In this document: piece by piece, positions 20,101 through 27,596 of the stretch
How the letters are laid out: each line of letters begins with the position of its first letter
Numbering within the stretch: position 1 is the stretch's first letter
Assembly: GCA_964446745.1 (NCBI GenBank)
Contig: CAYURR010000001.1
Location: 12,818 to 76,817, forward strand
Source: CAYURR01 sp964446745
GTDB taxonomy: Bacteria > Bacillota > Clostridia > Lachnospirales > WQUN01
Direction: 5' to 3'
DNA length: 64,000 nt
Notes under the pieces: generated by a model
Told to the model about the DNA's origin: nothing
Databases searched by the model: none
The model's input: only the letters and a program-made list of their open reading frames with translations
Position numbers and translations under genes: made by a program

Positions 20101-21118
20101 CGACGTAAAGATACGCCGCAAGGCATGTACCCTGGGTATCCCATGCCTGACCTCTATAGACACCGCAAACGCGCTCGCAGACAGCCTACTTTCCGGCTAC
20201 AGCGAGATCAATACGGAGCTCATAGACATTAACGATCTGAGAAATGAGCGATTGAAGCTTAGGTTTACAAAGATGCAGGGTTGCGGAAACGACTATATCT
20301 ATATCAACTGCTTCGATAACGCGGCTACGGGCGGCGCGGAGATAAATTCTCCCGAATCCCTATCGGTGCTGCTGTCCGACAGACACTTCGGTGTCGGCGG
20401 TGACGGTATAGTGCTGATATTGCCATCCGGTATAGCCGATGCACGCATGAGAATGTTTAACCTCGACGGCAGTGAAGGCAAGATGTGCGGGAATGCTATC
20501 CGCTGTATAGCAAAATATCTTTACGATAATGCAATCGTACGCAAGCAGCAGATGACGATAGAGACCCTCTCGGGTATCAAGGAGCTATACCTGACCACGC
20601 AGAACGGTTATGTTTCATCTGTAAAGGTCCATATGGGTAAGGCTGACCTTGATCCGAAGAATGTCCCCGTTTTATTAGAGGGTAATTGCATCGTAAAGCA
20701 ACCGATCACTATCGACGGTAAGACATATGAGATCACATGCGTGTCGATGGGCAATCCGCATGCGGTTGTATTCTGTGACGATAGCCTCGATTTGGACAGA
20801 CTGAACCTCGAGCACATAGGTCCGCTGTTTGAAAACAATTCCCTATTCCCCGAGCGTGTGAATACGGAATTTGTAAAGGTCGTATCCAAAAATAATCTCA
20901 AGATGCGCGTATGGGAGCGCGGAAGCGGCGAAACGCTCGCATGCGGAACAGGCGCATGCGCGTCGGCGGTCGCGGCGGTGTTAAACGGTTATTGTGATAA
21001 GGACGCCGACATCAAGGTCGCGCTACTCGGAGGCGAGCTCGTCATTCGTTACACCGATGAGGCGGTATTTATGACAGGCGAATGCAAAAAGGTCTTTGAC
21101 GGAGAGGTGGAAATATGA
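17120..21118 (+). CDS. carB-dapF: carbamoyl-phosphate synthase large subunit fused to diaminopimelate epimerase
   Basis: 1332 aa in one uninterrupted frame. Residues 1 to about 1044 are CarB: two ATP-grasp synthetase halves (GSGPIVIGQAAEFDYAGTQ and GSGPIRIGQGIEFDYACVH mark their starts) and a C-terminal MGS-type allosteric domain (about 930-1040). From about residue 1045 the protein is a complete DapF of about 287 aa: LRFTKMQGCGNDYIYIN, the first catalytic Cys near 1123 in GKMCGNAIRC and the second near 1275 in ACGTGACAS. DapF interconverts LL- and meso-diaminopimelate for lysine and peptidoglycan. The linker is short (NELIDIND-type region). I see no ribosome binding site for separate translation of DapF. 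Its stop overlaps the guaA start (ATGA). Confidence 0.95.
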   Translation: MPLDKSIKRVLVIGSGPIVIGQAAEFDYAGTQACRVLRDDGIEIVLVNSNPATIMTDNNIADKIYIEPLTLTTIKRIIEKERPDSILSGLGGQTGLTLCMQLAKDGFLDKMHIRLLGSSPDAIDKAEDRQLFKDTMQAINEPVIPSVIATDVNTAIRFADEIGYPVIIRPAFTLGGSGGGIANDEKELREISQNGLSLSPIHQILVEKSIAGWKEIEFEVMRDRAGNAITVCSMENFDPVGVHTGDSIVIAPAVTLADKEYQMLRSAALNIITALGVEGGCNCQFALNPHSFEYAVIEVNPRVSRSSALASKATGYPIAKTATKIAIGYTLDEIVNDVTGTTYAAFEPTLDYVAVKFPKWPFDKFIYAKKDLGTQMKATGEVMAIADTFELALLKAVRGAEIGLTGLDLPRLKKKSDAEIKELLNTVTDQRLFLVYEAIVRGIGIDEIHMITKIDRWFLYGLKNIADNKIPEQDFSYKMVDTCGGEFEARTPYFYSICNSEENEALPFIERSTKERIVVLGSGPIRIGQGIEFDYACVHCVWSLKKLGYEVIVINNNPETVSTDFDTADRLYFEPLCIDDVMGVIEIEKPIGVIVAFGGGTAIKLTQKLSERGVNIIGTSADSIDVCEDRKRFDDLLENLDIKRPKGSGVMTEQEALDIAETLGYPVLLRPSYVLGGQNMIIAFSPDDIKEYMEIILRQKQDNPVLIDKYLSGIEIEVDAICDGDPVMGGGGDVLIPGIMEHIERTGIHSGDSIAVYPATHINDDLQARIFEVTKKLCMALDVRGLVNIQYVLFEGEIYVIEVNPRASRTVPFISKVTGVPMCELATRLSLGRRLSDLGYTSGIAKIPPYVAVKVPVFSFEKLTDLDTHLGPEMKSTGEVLGLGKNIEEALYKGLVAAGYKMTPVGSGKNGVFFSVRESDKVEICDIAKKFCGLGFELYATRGTARVLEQNGLAVKTVNKIHQNPDDNTVTLLESGKISYIISTSAKGRNPATDDVKIRRKACTLGIPCLTSIDTANALADSLLSGYSEINTELIDINDLRNERLKLRFTKMQGCGNDYIYINCFDNAATGGAEINSPESLSVLLSDRHFGVGGDGIVLILPSGIADARMRMFNLDGSEGKMCGNAIRCIAKYLYDNAIVRKQQMTIETLSGIKELYLTTQNGYVSSVKVHMGKADLDPKNVPVLLEGNCIVKQPITIDGKTYEITCVSMGNPHAVVFCDDSLDLDRLNLEHIGPLFENNSLFPERVNTEFVKVVSKNNLKMRVWERGSGETLACGTGACASAVAAVLNGYCDKDADIKVALLGGELVIRYTDEAVFMTGECKKVFDGEVEI

Positions 21119-22656
21119 GACAGCTTGTTTTAGTGCTCGACTTCGGCGGGCAATATAAAGAACTAATCGCGCGAACGGTTAGAGGTTTGGATGTGTATTC
21201 GGAGATAAAGTCCGGCACAATGTCGGCATCCGAGATTAAAAAACTGGCCCCAATAGGCATTATCCTGACAGGCGGCCCTAACAGCGTGTATGTAGATGGC
21301 GCATTGAAATGTGATCCCGATATCTTTAAGCTGGGCATCCCTGTATTGGGTATCTGCTATGGCATGCAGATGATGTGCTACATGCTGGGCGGCAGGGTCG
21401 CTCGTTGCAAGATCAGCGAATACGGCAGGATAAAAGCCAGCTTTGACAGCCACTCGGAGTTGTTCCGTGATATAAAGCAAACAGGGTCTGTACTTATGAG
21501 CCACACGGATAGCGTAACGGATTTGCCGCCGCGATTTACCGGCACGGCCATAACAGACAATTGCCAATACGCGGCATTTGAAAATAGTGACAAGAAACTG
21601 TACGGCGTACAGTTTCACCCTGAGGTTGAGCATACCGATAATGGCAAGCTCATAATCCGCAATTTCCTGTATCAAATCTGCGGTGCCAAAGGCGACTACA
21701 AGCTCGATGACTATCTGGATACACAGATCGAACTCATACGGTCAAAGGTCGGCAAGGAAAAGGTTCTGCTGGGTCTATCGGGCGGTGTGGACAGCTCGGT
21801 CTGTGCCGCGCTCTTGTCAAAGGCCATACCGGGGCAGCTCACATGTATATTTGTGGACCACGGATTTATGCGACTGGACGAGGGTGACAAGATAGAAAAG
21901 GCATTCGCGGGTATGAAGTTGAATTTTATCAGAGTAAATGCACAGGAGAGGTTTTTGTCTAAGATAAAGGGTGTAACGGATCCCGAGCAGAAGCGTAAGA
22001 TCATAGGTAACGAGTTTGCACGCGTCTTTGAGGATGAGGCCGCAAAGGCCCGCGACACCCTCGGTAACGGCGCGATAAAATACTTGGCTCAGGGAACGAT
22101 CTATCCGGACGTAATTGAGTCGGGCGGCGAGTTGGGCGCGGTGATAAAGAGCCATCACAACGTAGGCGGTCTGCCTGACAATCTTACGTTTTCCGATGTG
22201 ATCGAGCCGTTATCGGGGCTGTTTAAGGACGAGGTGCGCATATTGGGCAAAAAGCTCGGCCTACCGAAAGCGCTCGTGGAGCGTCAGCCCTTCCCGGGCC
22301 CCGGCCTTGCCATCCGCATCATGGGCGAGGTAACGGAACACAAGCTCGAAATACTCCGACACGCGGATCATATCCTCTGCGACGAGATCAAACGCTGCAA
22401 AAACAAGCCGCAACAATACTTCGCCGTATTTACCGACGTGCGCTCTGTCGGCGTAAAGGGCGACAGCCGCACCTACGACTACGTCATCGCTATCAGAGCC
22501 GTAACCACGAGCGACTTTATGACCTGTGAGTATGCCACGCTGCATCATAAACTACTGTCACGCATCTCCTCCCGCATCACCAACGAGGTAAAGGAAATTA
22601 GTCGAGTGGTATATGACATTACATCCAAACCACCGGCGACAGTCGAATGGGAATAA
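21115..22656 (+). CDS. guaA: GMP synthase (glutamine-hydrolysing)
   Basis: 513 aa, standard. An N-terminal class I amidotransferase domain (LDFGGQYKELIARTVR, nucleophile in GICYGMQMM, His/Glu in VQFHPEVEH) is followed by the ATP-pyrophosphatase domain (GLSGGVDSSVCAALL P-loop near residue 222) and the dimerisation domain ending in PATVEWE. It aminates XMP to GMP. The start overlaps carB-dapF by 4 bases, so it is translationally coupled. The last codons and stop lie in the first copy of a 54-bp tandem repeat, so the 3' end of this gene has been duplicated downstream. Confidence 0.97.
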   Translation: MRQLVLVLDFGGQYKELIARTVRGLDVYSEIKSGTMSASEIKKLAPIGIILTGGPNSVYVDGALKCDPDIFKLGIPVLGICYGMQMMCYMLGGRVARCKISEYGRIKASFDSHSELFRDIKQTGSVLMSHTDSVTDLPPRFTGTAITDNCQYAAFENSDKKLYGVQFHPEVEHTDNGKLIIRNFLYQICGAKGDYKLDDYLDTQIELIRSKVGKEKVLLGLSGGVDSSVCAALLSKAIPGQLTCIFVDHGFMRLDEGDKIEKAFAGMKLNFIRVNAQERFLSKIKGVTDPEQKRKIIGNEFARVFEDEAAKARDTLGNGAIKYLAQGTIYPDVIESGGELGAVIKSHHNVGGLPDNLTFSDVIEPLSGLFKDEVRILGKKLGLPKALVERQPFPGPGLAIRIMGEVTEHKLEILRHADHILCDEIKRCKNKPQQYFAVFTDVRSVGVKGDSRTYDYVIAIRAVTTSDFMTCEYATLHHKLLSRISSRITNEVKEISRVVYDITSKPPATVEWE

Positions 22657-22682
22657 CCTCTAATAAGGAGCCGGTGGTTTTG
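22625..22682 (+). terminator. possible weak terminator or processing hairpin after guaA
   Basis: ACCACCGGC (about 22629-22637) can pair with GCCGGTGGT (about 22670-22678), followed by TTTTG. The 5' arm lies inside the guaA coding end. The loop is long (about 32 nt) and the T-run is short, so full termination is doubtful and readthrough to pyrG is likely. Confidence 0.35.
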
Positions 22683-22763
22683 CCACATGGCGACGGTCGA
22701 ATGGGAGTAACCTCTAATAAGGAGCCGGTGGTTTTGCCACATGGCGACAGTCGAATGGGAATA
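22635..22763 (+). repeat. 54-bp tandem repeat duplicating the guaA 3' end
   Basis: Copies begin at 22635, 22689 and 22743 (the last partial, 21 bases), period exactly 54. Each copy re-encodes the ATVEWE-stop end of GuaA, followed by TAATAAGGAGCCGGTGGTTTTGCC-type sequence. The second copy differs from the first at two positions in its first 20 bases (A to G at each). It lies between guaA and pyrG. Confidence 0.95.
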
Positions 22764-22789
22764 ATTTTTTACGAAAGGAAAGGTAGCAA

Positions 22790-24403
22790 GTGACGAGGTA
22801 CATTTTTGTAACGGGTGGGGTTGTTTCGGGGCTCGGCAAGGGTATCACTGCCGCGAGCCTAGGGCGGCTTTTAAAGCAACGGGGCCTGAAAGTGGCGGCT
22901 CAAAAGCTTGACCCATATATGAATGTGGACCCGGGGACAATGAGCCCGTTCCAACACGGCGAGGTATTTGTAACCGACGACGGCGCCGAAACGGATCTTG
23001 ACCTGGGGCATTATGAACGGTTTATAGATGAGAACCTTACAAAGCTGTCCAATCTTACATCCGGTAAGGTTTACTATAACGTGTTGAACCGTGAGCGCGC
23101 GGGCGGCTATTTGGGCGAAACCGTGCAGGTCATACCACATATTACCAATGAGATTAAGGAATTTATCTATAGCGGTGCAAAAACAAGCGGCGCGGATGTA
23201 TTGATCACAGAGATAGGCGGCACCACCGGTGATATTGAATGCCAACCCTTTTTGGAGGCGATAAGGCAGATATCGCTTGAAGTGGGCTCTCAGAACTGCC
23301 TCTTTGTGCATGTCACGCTGATTCCATATCTGAAGGGCTCCGGCGAGCATAAATCGAAGCCCTCCCAGCATTCGGTCAAGGAGCTTCGCGCTATGGGCAT
23401 CTCACCGAATATCATCATCGCGCGAGCGGACGAGCCATTAAGCTCGGGCATAAAGGAAAAGATTTCGTTGTTTTGCAATGTAAAACAGGACTGTGTTATA
23501 GAGAATCTCACGCTGCCCTGTCTGTATGAGGCACCGCTCATGCTGCACGACAACGGGCTCGACGATGTAGTCTGCCGCGAGCTGTCGCTGCATACAAATG
23601 ACTGTGACCTGACCGAATGGAACGGCTTGGTGCATAAAATTAAGCAACGTAACCGCCGTGCCGTCATTGCGATCGTGGGTAAATATGTAAAGCTGCACGA
23701 TGCGTATCTGTCGATTATCGAGAGCCTGCACCACGCGGGCTATGCTACAGGGGCCGATGTCGATATCAAATGGATAGACAGCGAGGATGTTACCGAGCAG
23801 AGTGTCGGTGATTTATTGCATAACATAGACGGCATTATTATACCGGGTGGCTTTGGGGATCGCGGTATCGAGGGAAAGATCACGGCATGCCGCTTTGCTA
23901 GGGAGCACGATATCCCCTATCTGGGTATCTGCCTCGGTATGCAAATCACCGTAATCGAGTATGCGCGTAACGTATGCGGCCTCACGGGAGCACATTCAGG
24001 CGAGTTTGACCAAAACTCGCCGCACCCTGTGATCGACATCATGGAGGATCAGGTAGGTATTACCCAAAAGGGCGGAACGATGCGCCTCGGTGCATACCCG
24101 TGCGGGGTTGTTCCGGATACGCAGCTTTGGGCTGCATATCACGATACAGTGAGTTTCCACGCGGGTGAGATATCGGAGCGGCACCGTCACAGATACGAGT
24201 TCAATAATAACTATCGCGATTTATTGACCTCTCGGGGTCTTGTCATTAGCGGATTATCACCGGACGGTAGCTTAGTGGAGGCTGTGGAATTAAAAGATAA
24301 GCGTTTCTTTGTTGGCGTTCAATTCCATCCGGAATTCAAAAGTCGCCCCAACAAATCCCATCCTTTGTTCGTTGGGCTTTTAAGAGCCGCGCTTAATGTT
24401 TAA
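22790..24403 (+). CDS. pyrG: CTP synthase
   Basis: 537 aa, standard. The N-terminal synthetase domain has the P-loop-like segment [20 protein letters not shown], the metal site region [20 protein letters not shown] and [15 protein letters not shown]. The C-terminal amidotransferase carries the nucleophile in [11 protein letters not shown] and His/Glu in [11 protein letters not shown]. It aminates UTP to CTP with glutamine. The start is GTG 22790, 7 bases after a GGAAAGG site. It follows guaA after the 54-bp repeats. With CarA and GuaA it is the third glutamine-hydrolysing nucleotide enzyme encoded in the same run. Confidence 0.97.
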   Translation: MTRYIFVTGGVVSGLGKGITAASLGRLLKQRGLKVAAQKLDPYMNVDPGTMSPFQHGEVFVTDDGAETDLDLGHYERFIDENLTKLSNLTSGKVYYNVLNRERAGGYLGETVQVIPHITNEIKEFIYSGAKTSGADVLITEIGGTTGDIECQPFLEAIRQISLEVGSQNCLFVHVTLIPYLKGSGEHKSKPSQHSVKELRAMGISPNIIIARADEPLSSGIKEKISLFCNVKQDCVIENLTLPCLYEAPLMLHDNGLDDVVCRELSLHTNDCDLTEWNGLVHKIKQRNRRAVIAIVGKYVKLHDAYLSIIESLHHAGYATGADVDIKWIDSEDVTEQSVGDLLHNIDGIIIPGGFGDRGIEGKITACRFAREHDIPYLGICLGMQITVIEYARNVCGLTGAHSGEFDQNSPHPVIDIMEDQVGITQKGGTMRLGAYPCGVVPDTQLWAAYHDTVSFHAGEISERHRHRYEFNNNYRDLLTSRGLVISGLSPDGSLVEAVELKDKRFFVGVQFHPEFKSRPNKSHPLFVGLLRAALNV

Positions 24404-24421
24404 TGTTTACGGAGGCAATTT

Positions 24422-25594
24422 ATGAATATAAATAAAAATTACTTAAATTTAACGGACAGTTATCTGTTCTCATTGATTTCAAAAAAGATATCCGAATACA
24501 AGTACGCTAACCCCGATAAGGATCTCATACGTTTAGGTATCGGCGATGTGACGCTGCCGTTGGCTCCGGCAGTTATCTCCTCAATGCAAAGTGCTGTTTC
24601 CGAGATGGGCAGCAACGATACCTTTCGCGGCTATGGAGAGGAACAGGGATATGCGTTTCTGCGTCAGGCCGTATGCGGTTACTACAGTAAAAAAGATGTA
24701 ACGCTATCCGATACGGAGGTCTTTATCAGTGACGGTGCAAAGAGTGACCTCGGTAATATCCTCGATATCTTTGACGCCGATAACACCGTACTGATCCCTG
24801 ATCCGGTATACCCTGTCTATGTAGACACAAATATAATGGCCGGACGCAGGATCATATTTGCAAACGGCAATCCCGAAAACAATTTTTCACCGATGCCCGA
24901 TAAAGATATAAAAGCCGATATCATATATCTGTGCTCGCCGAACAATCCGACAGGGGCCGTATATACGCGTGAGCAGCTTGCGCTCTGGGTCGATTATGCC
25001 ATCGAGAATGACGCGGTGATTTTATTTGACAGTGCGTATGAGATATTCGTCACGGACAGCGAATTGCCCACGAGCATCTATCAGATTGATCGAGCCAAGG
25101 AATGCGCCATCGAGTTCTGCTCGCTTTCAAAGACTGCGGGATTTACGGGTACACGCTGCGGCTACACTGTTATACCTCACGAGCTAAAGCGTAACTCCAC
25201 AACATTAAATAAACTGTGGCTTAGACGCCAGACAACAAAGTTTAACGGTGTGCCATATATAATCCAGCGCGGGGCCGAGGCAGTGTTTTCGGATGAAGGA
25301 TATCAGCAGATCATGAACAACATAGATTACTACAAACAAAACGCGCGTATCATCGCGGATACCCTGTCAGGGCTCGGCATATGGTTTACAGGCGGCCAGC
25401 ATTCACCGTATATTTGGCTCAAATGCCCGAACAATTTAACCTCATGGGAATATTTTGATCATCTGCTCTCGGAATACAACATCGTAGGCACGCCCGGTGT
25501 AGGCTTTGGCACTAACGGAGAGGGCTTCTTTCGCCTCACGGCGTTTGGCAGCAGGGAAAATGTCGAGCGCGCAATGAAAAGGCTCACAAAATAA
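24422..25594 (+). CDS. dapL: LL-diaminopimelate aminotransferase
   Basis: 390 aa. A fold-type I PLP aminotransferase with the DapL-type N terminus (NYLNLTDSYLFSLISKKI, RLGIGDVTLPLAPAVI), the FRGYGEEQGYAFLR block, CSPNNPTGAVYTREQL, and the PLP lysine in FCSLSKTAGFTGTRCGYT. It makes LL-diaminopimelate from tetrahydrodipicolinate and glutamate in one step. A GGAGG site lies 8 bases before ATG 24422, and it starts 18 bases after pyrG. It provides the substrate for the DapF domain fused to CarB upstream, so both last diaminopimelate steps come from this transcript. A general alanine aminotransferase-like role is less likely given the neighbours. Confidence 0.9.
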   Translation: MNINKNYLNLTDSYLFSLISKKISEYKYANPDKDLIRLGIGDVTLPLAPAVISSMQSAVSEMGSNDTFRGYGEEQGYAFLRQAVCGYYSKKDVTLSDTEVFISDGAKSDLGNILDIFDADNTVLIPDPVYPVYVDTNIMAGRRIIFANGNPENNFSPMPDKDIKADIIYLCSPNNPTGAVYTREQLALWVDYAIENDAVILFDSAYEIFVTDSELPTSIYQIDRAKECAIEFCSLSKTAGFTGTRCGYTVIPHELKRNSTTLNKLWLRRQTTKFNGVPYIIQRGAEAVFSDEGYQQIMNNIDYYKQNARIIADTLSGLGIWFTGGQHSPYIWLKCPNNLTSWEYFDHLLSEYNIVGTPGVGFGTNGEGFFRLTAFGSRENVERAMKRLTK

Positions 25595-25644
25595 CCAACG
25601 TTTAACCCCCGTCGATTGTATTATCAGTGAAGGGAGTTGATAAC

Positions 25645-26142
25645 ATGGCAACCTCTTTGTTACGTACGGACAAAGAGATTGCGGCTATTTACAAGCGTCA
25701 CAAGGACACGATATACCGCATCTGTTTTGCATATATGAAAAATGTCATGGACACCGAGGATATCATACAAAACACCTTCTACAACCTAATAAAAGCCGGG
25801 GTTGTTTTCGATGGTGCGGAGCATGAAAAGGCATGGCTTATCCGAACAGCGACAAATCTATGCAAAAACGCATTGCGGTATTGGTGGCGAAGACGCGAAA
25901 GCCTGGAGGATTACGAGCACCTGCACGGGCACAGCCCATTTGAGATAGACGATACGTTCAATGTCGTTATGAATCTGCCCGACAAGTATAAGACCGTAAT
26001 CTATCTATACTACTATGAGGGCTATGACAGCGTAGAGATTTCAAAGATCCTCCAAAAGCCGCAGTCAACAATACGTTATTATCTCTCTGAGGCGCGTAAG
26101 GTCCTCCGCAAAAAGCTTGGAGGTGATTTGAATGCTGAATGA
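25645..26142 (+). CDS. ECF-type RNA polymerase sigma factor
   Basis: 165 aa with sigma region 2 (about 15-80: ICFAYMKNVMDTEDIIQNTFYNL, then KAWLIRTATNLCKNALRYWWRRR) and region 4 (about 105-160: LPDKYKTVIYLYYYEGYDSVEISKILQKPQSTIRYYLSEARKVL). An in-frame GTG at 25627 exists, but ATG 25645 follows a GAAGGGAG site. The stop overlaps the next gene by 11 bases. The overlapping downstream membrane protein is the natural candidate for its anti-sigma partner. There is no recognisable target promoter nearby. Confidence 0.9.
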   Translation: MATSLLRTDKEIAAIYKRHKDTIYRICFAYMKNVMDTEDIIQNTFYNLIKAGVVFDGAEHEKAWLIRTATNLCKNALRYWWRRRESLEDYEHLHGHSPFEIDDTFNVVMNLPDKYKTVIYLYYYEGYDSVEISKILQKPQSTIRYYLSEARKVLRKKLGGDLNAE

Positions 26143-26338
26143 ACGTATCATCAGCTCGTGGAGTAAGATAACGCCCGACGATACCACGCACGATCGAATC
26201 CTTAGTCATATCCTGGATCGGGTGCATTCCGGTGAAACAAAAAAGAGGCGTATCTGGAAGATACTCGCCCCTGTCACGGCATGCTTGATTATCGCACTTA
26301 CTATAACCGTCCCGATATATTCAAAAGGACGTCACTGA
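26132..26338 (+). CDS. small single-pass membrane protein, possible minimal anti-sigma factor
   Basis: 68 aa. The first 40 residues are polar (MLNERIISSWSKITPDDTTH, then a KKRR cluster). One hydrophobic helix follows (ILAPVTACLIIALTITVPIY), and there are only five residues after it. A GGAGGTGA site precedes ATG 26132 inside the sigma gene. Many Clostridia place a longer anti-sigma protein (cytoplasmic region, one helix, extracellular domain) after an ECF sigma gene; this version lacks the extracellular part. It could be a naturally short partner or a truncated remnant. The function is inferred from position and topology only. Confidence 0.6.
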   Translation: MLNERIISSWSKITPDDTTHDRILSHILDRVHSGETKKRRIWKILAPVTACLIIALTITVPIYSKGRH

Positions 26339-26368
26339 TAATTCATTAATATCGAAGGGAGAAATAAA

Positions 26369-26992
26369 ATGAATGATATGTTAAAACTCATTGCGGCCTT
26401 AGTATTGGGCTACCTCATAGGCAGCCTAAACACTTCGGTGATAGTAGGAAAAATATGGGGCGTGGACATAAGAAACCACGGCAGCAAAGGAGCAGGGTTA
26501 ACCAATGCCCTGAGGGTGCTAGGAAAGCCCGCGGCTGCGTTTGTGCTTGCGGGGGATATATTAAAGGGGATCGTGGCTTGTTTGGTCGGGTTGTTCATCG
26601 GTGTTTATTTTAGTGCCGGTGAGGCCCAGGACTGTGTGAGCCTCTTGGTTGCGGGAGCAGGCGCGGTCATCGGGCATAACTGGCCCGTATATTTCGGGTT
26701 CAAGGGCGGCAAGGGTGCGCTTACGGCGATATCTGTGTTGTTCATGGCCAACTGGATAATGGCCCTTATGTGCCTTGTGGTCTTTGTGGCTATAGTAGCC
26801 ATAACCCGTTACGTTTCTTTAGGCTCCATATGTGCGACGTTGCTTGGCGCGGTTGTTTCATTTATCCCCGTTTTCGGGAACACCTTTTATTTTTATATAT
26901 TTACCTGCCTGATGGCGTTGACGGTTATCTTTAAGCACAGAGCAAATATACAGAGGCTGCTTTCAGGCACCGAGAATAAGCTTGTGCTTTAG
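26369..26992 (+). CDS. plsY: acyl-phosphate:glycerol-3-phosphate acyltransferase
   Basis: 207 aa integral membrane enzyme with about five helices. The three PlsY motifs are present: GYLIGSLNTSVIVGKI, GSKGAGLTNALRVLG with a following GDILKG, and GHNWPVYFGFKGGKG. It makes lysophosphatidic acid at the start of phospholipid synthesis. The sequence HGSKGAGLTN departs slightly from the usual GSGN.GATN. A GAAGGGAG ribosome binding site precedes ATG 26369. It is the last chromosomal-type gene before a long AT-rich gap and the type I restriction genes. Confidence 0.93.
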   Translation: MNDMLKLIAALVLGYLIGSLNTSVIVGKIWGVDIRNHGSKGAGLTNALRVLGKPAAAFVLAGDILKGIVACLVGLFIGVYFSAGEAQDCVSLLVAGAGAVIGHNWPVYFGFKGGKGALTAISVLFMANWIMALMCLVVFVAIVAITRYVSLGSICATLLGAVVSFIPVFGNTFYFYIFTCLMALTVIFKHRANIQRLLSGTENKLVL

Positions 26993-27020
26993 GATAGTAA
27001 TCGGTAGCATTTTATCGGGC

Positions 27021-27079
27021 GAGCCCAGTTGCATTTATCCATGGAAAAAACATGGTTAATACCACTGGGCTTATTTTTT
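27021..27079 (+). terminator. intrinsic terminator after plsY
   Basis: AGCCCAGT (27021-27028) pairs with ACTGGGCT (27063-27070) and is followed by TATTTTTTT. An inner CCATG/CATGG hairpin (27039-27054) stacks inside. It closes the sigma factor-plsY region. Confidence 0.85.
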
Positions 27080-27596
27080 TGCATAAATATAGATCCCATT
27101 GGGGGGGACATCCATGTTATCTAGTTTTGTTGCTTATCTACATAAAACAACATGGATTGCAAAAATATGAGAAAATATCAAGTAATATTGACCCGCAGTA
27201 TGACTAATGATAAACTTTATCTTATGAATTTGTATCATATTGATTCATAGATGTTGTAGTGGAACTTTGGGAAAGGGCTATATGTTGGGTTTACCACTAT
27301 CAGCCTATGGAACATGCACATGAATAACCGAATATAATGGATCGTTAAAGGCGAGTCGTATGGAAAACGTCATAGTTAATGAACCTAAAATAGTATCGTT
27401 CAGAGGTTATCGCCCGGAAAAGTTACTGATTTTAGAGATGAGTCTGTTTTTAGTATAGCCACGTTGAAACTAGACATACATGACGCTGTTGTGGAGGCCG
27501 TTTCTCGTGGCTTTTTTACGTCTATTATAGATAGGATTGTATTTGGTAACACAATTTTTCGAATAAGACAATATCACGTAGAAAAGAGGTAGAAAA
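27080..27596. other. AT-rich intergenic stretch at the edge of the restriction island
   Basis: No convincing gene. Contains a 32-codon frame from ATG 27360 with no clear ribosome binding site, and a short GGCC...GGC hairpin with T6 near 27494-27517. The restriction operon promoter presumably lies near its right end, but I could not fix a clear -35/-10 pair. It may hold decayed remains of the insertion boundary. Confidence 0.4.

Noticed and set aside
22635..22763. Possible small CRISPR-like or phage repeat array
   Set aside because: The copies abut with no unique spacers and the unit is the end of guaA, so it is a tandem duplication.
27360..27458. A 32-codon frame from ATG 27360 in the AT-rich gap before hsdM
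   Set aside because: No clear ribosome binding site and no recognisable similarity; kept only as part of the intergenic description.
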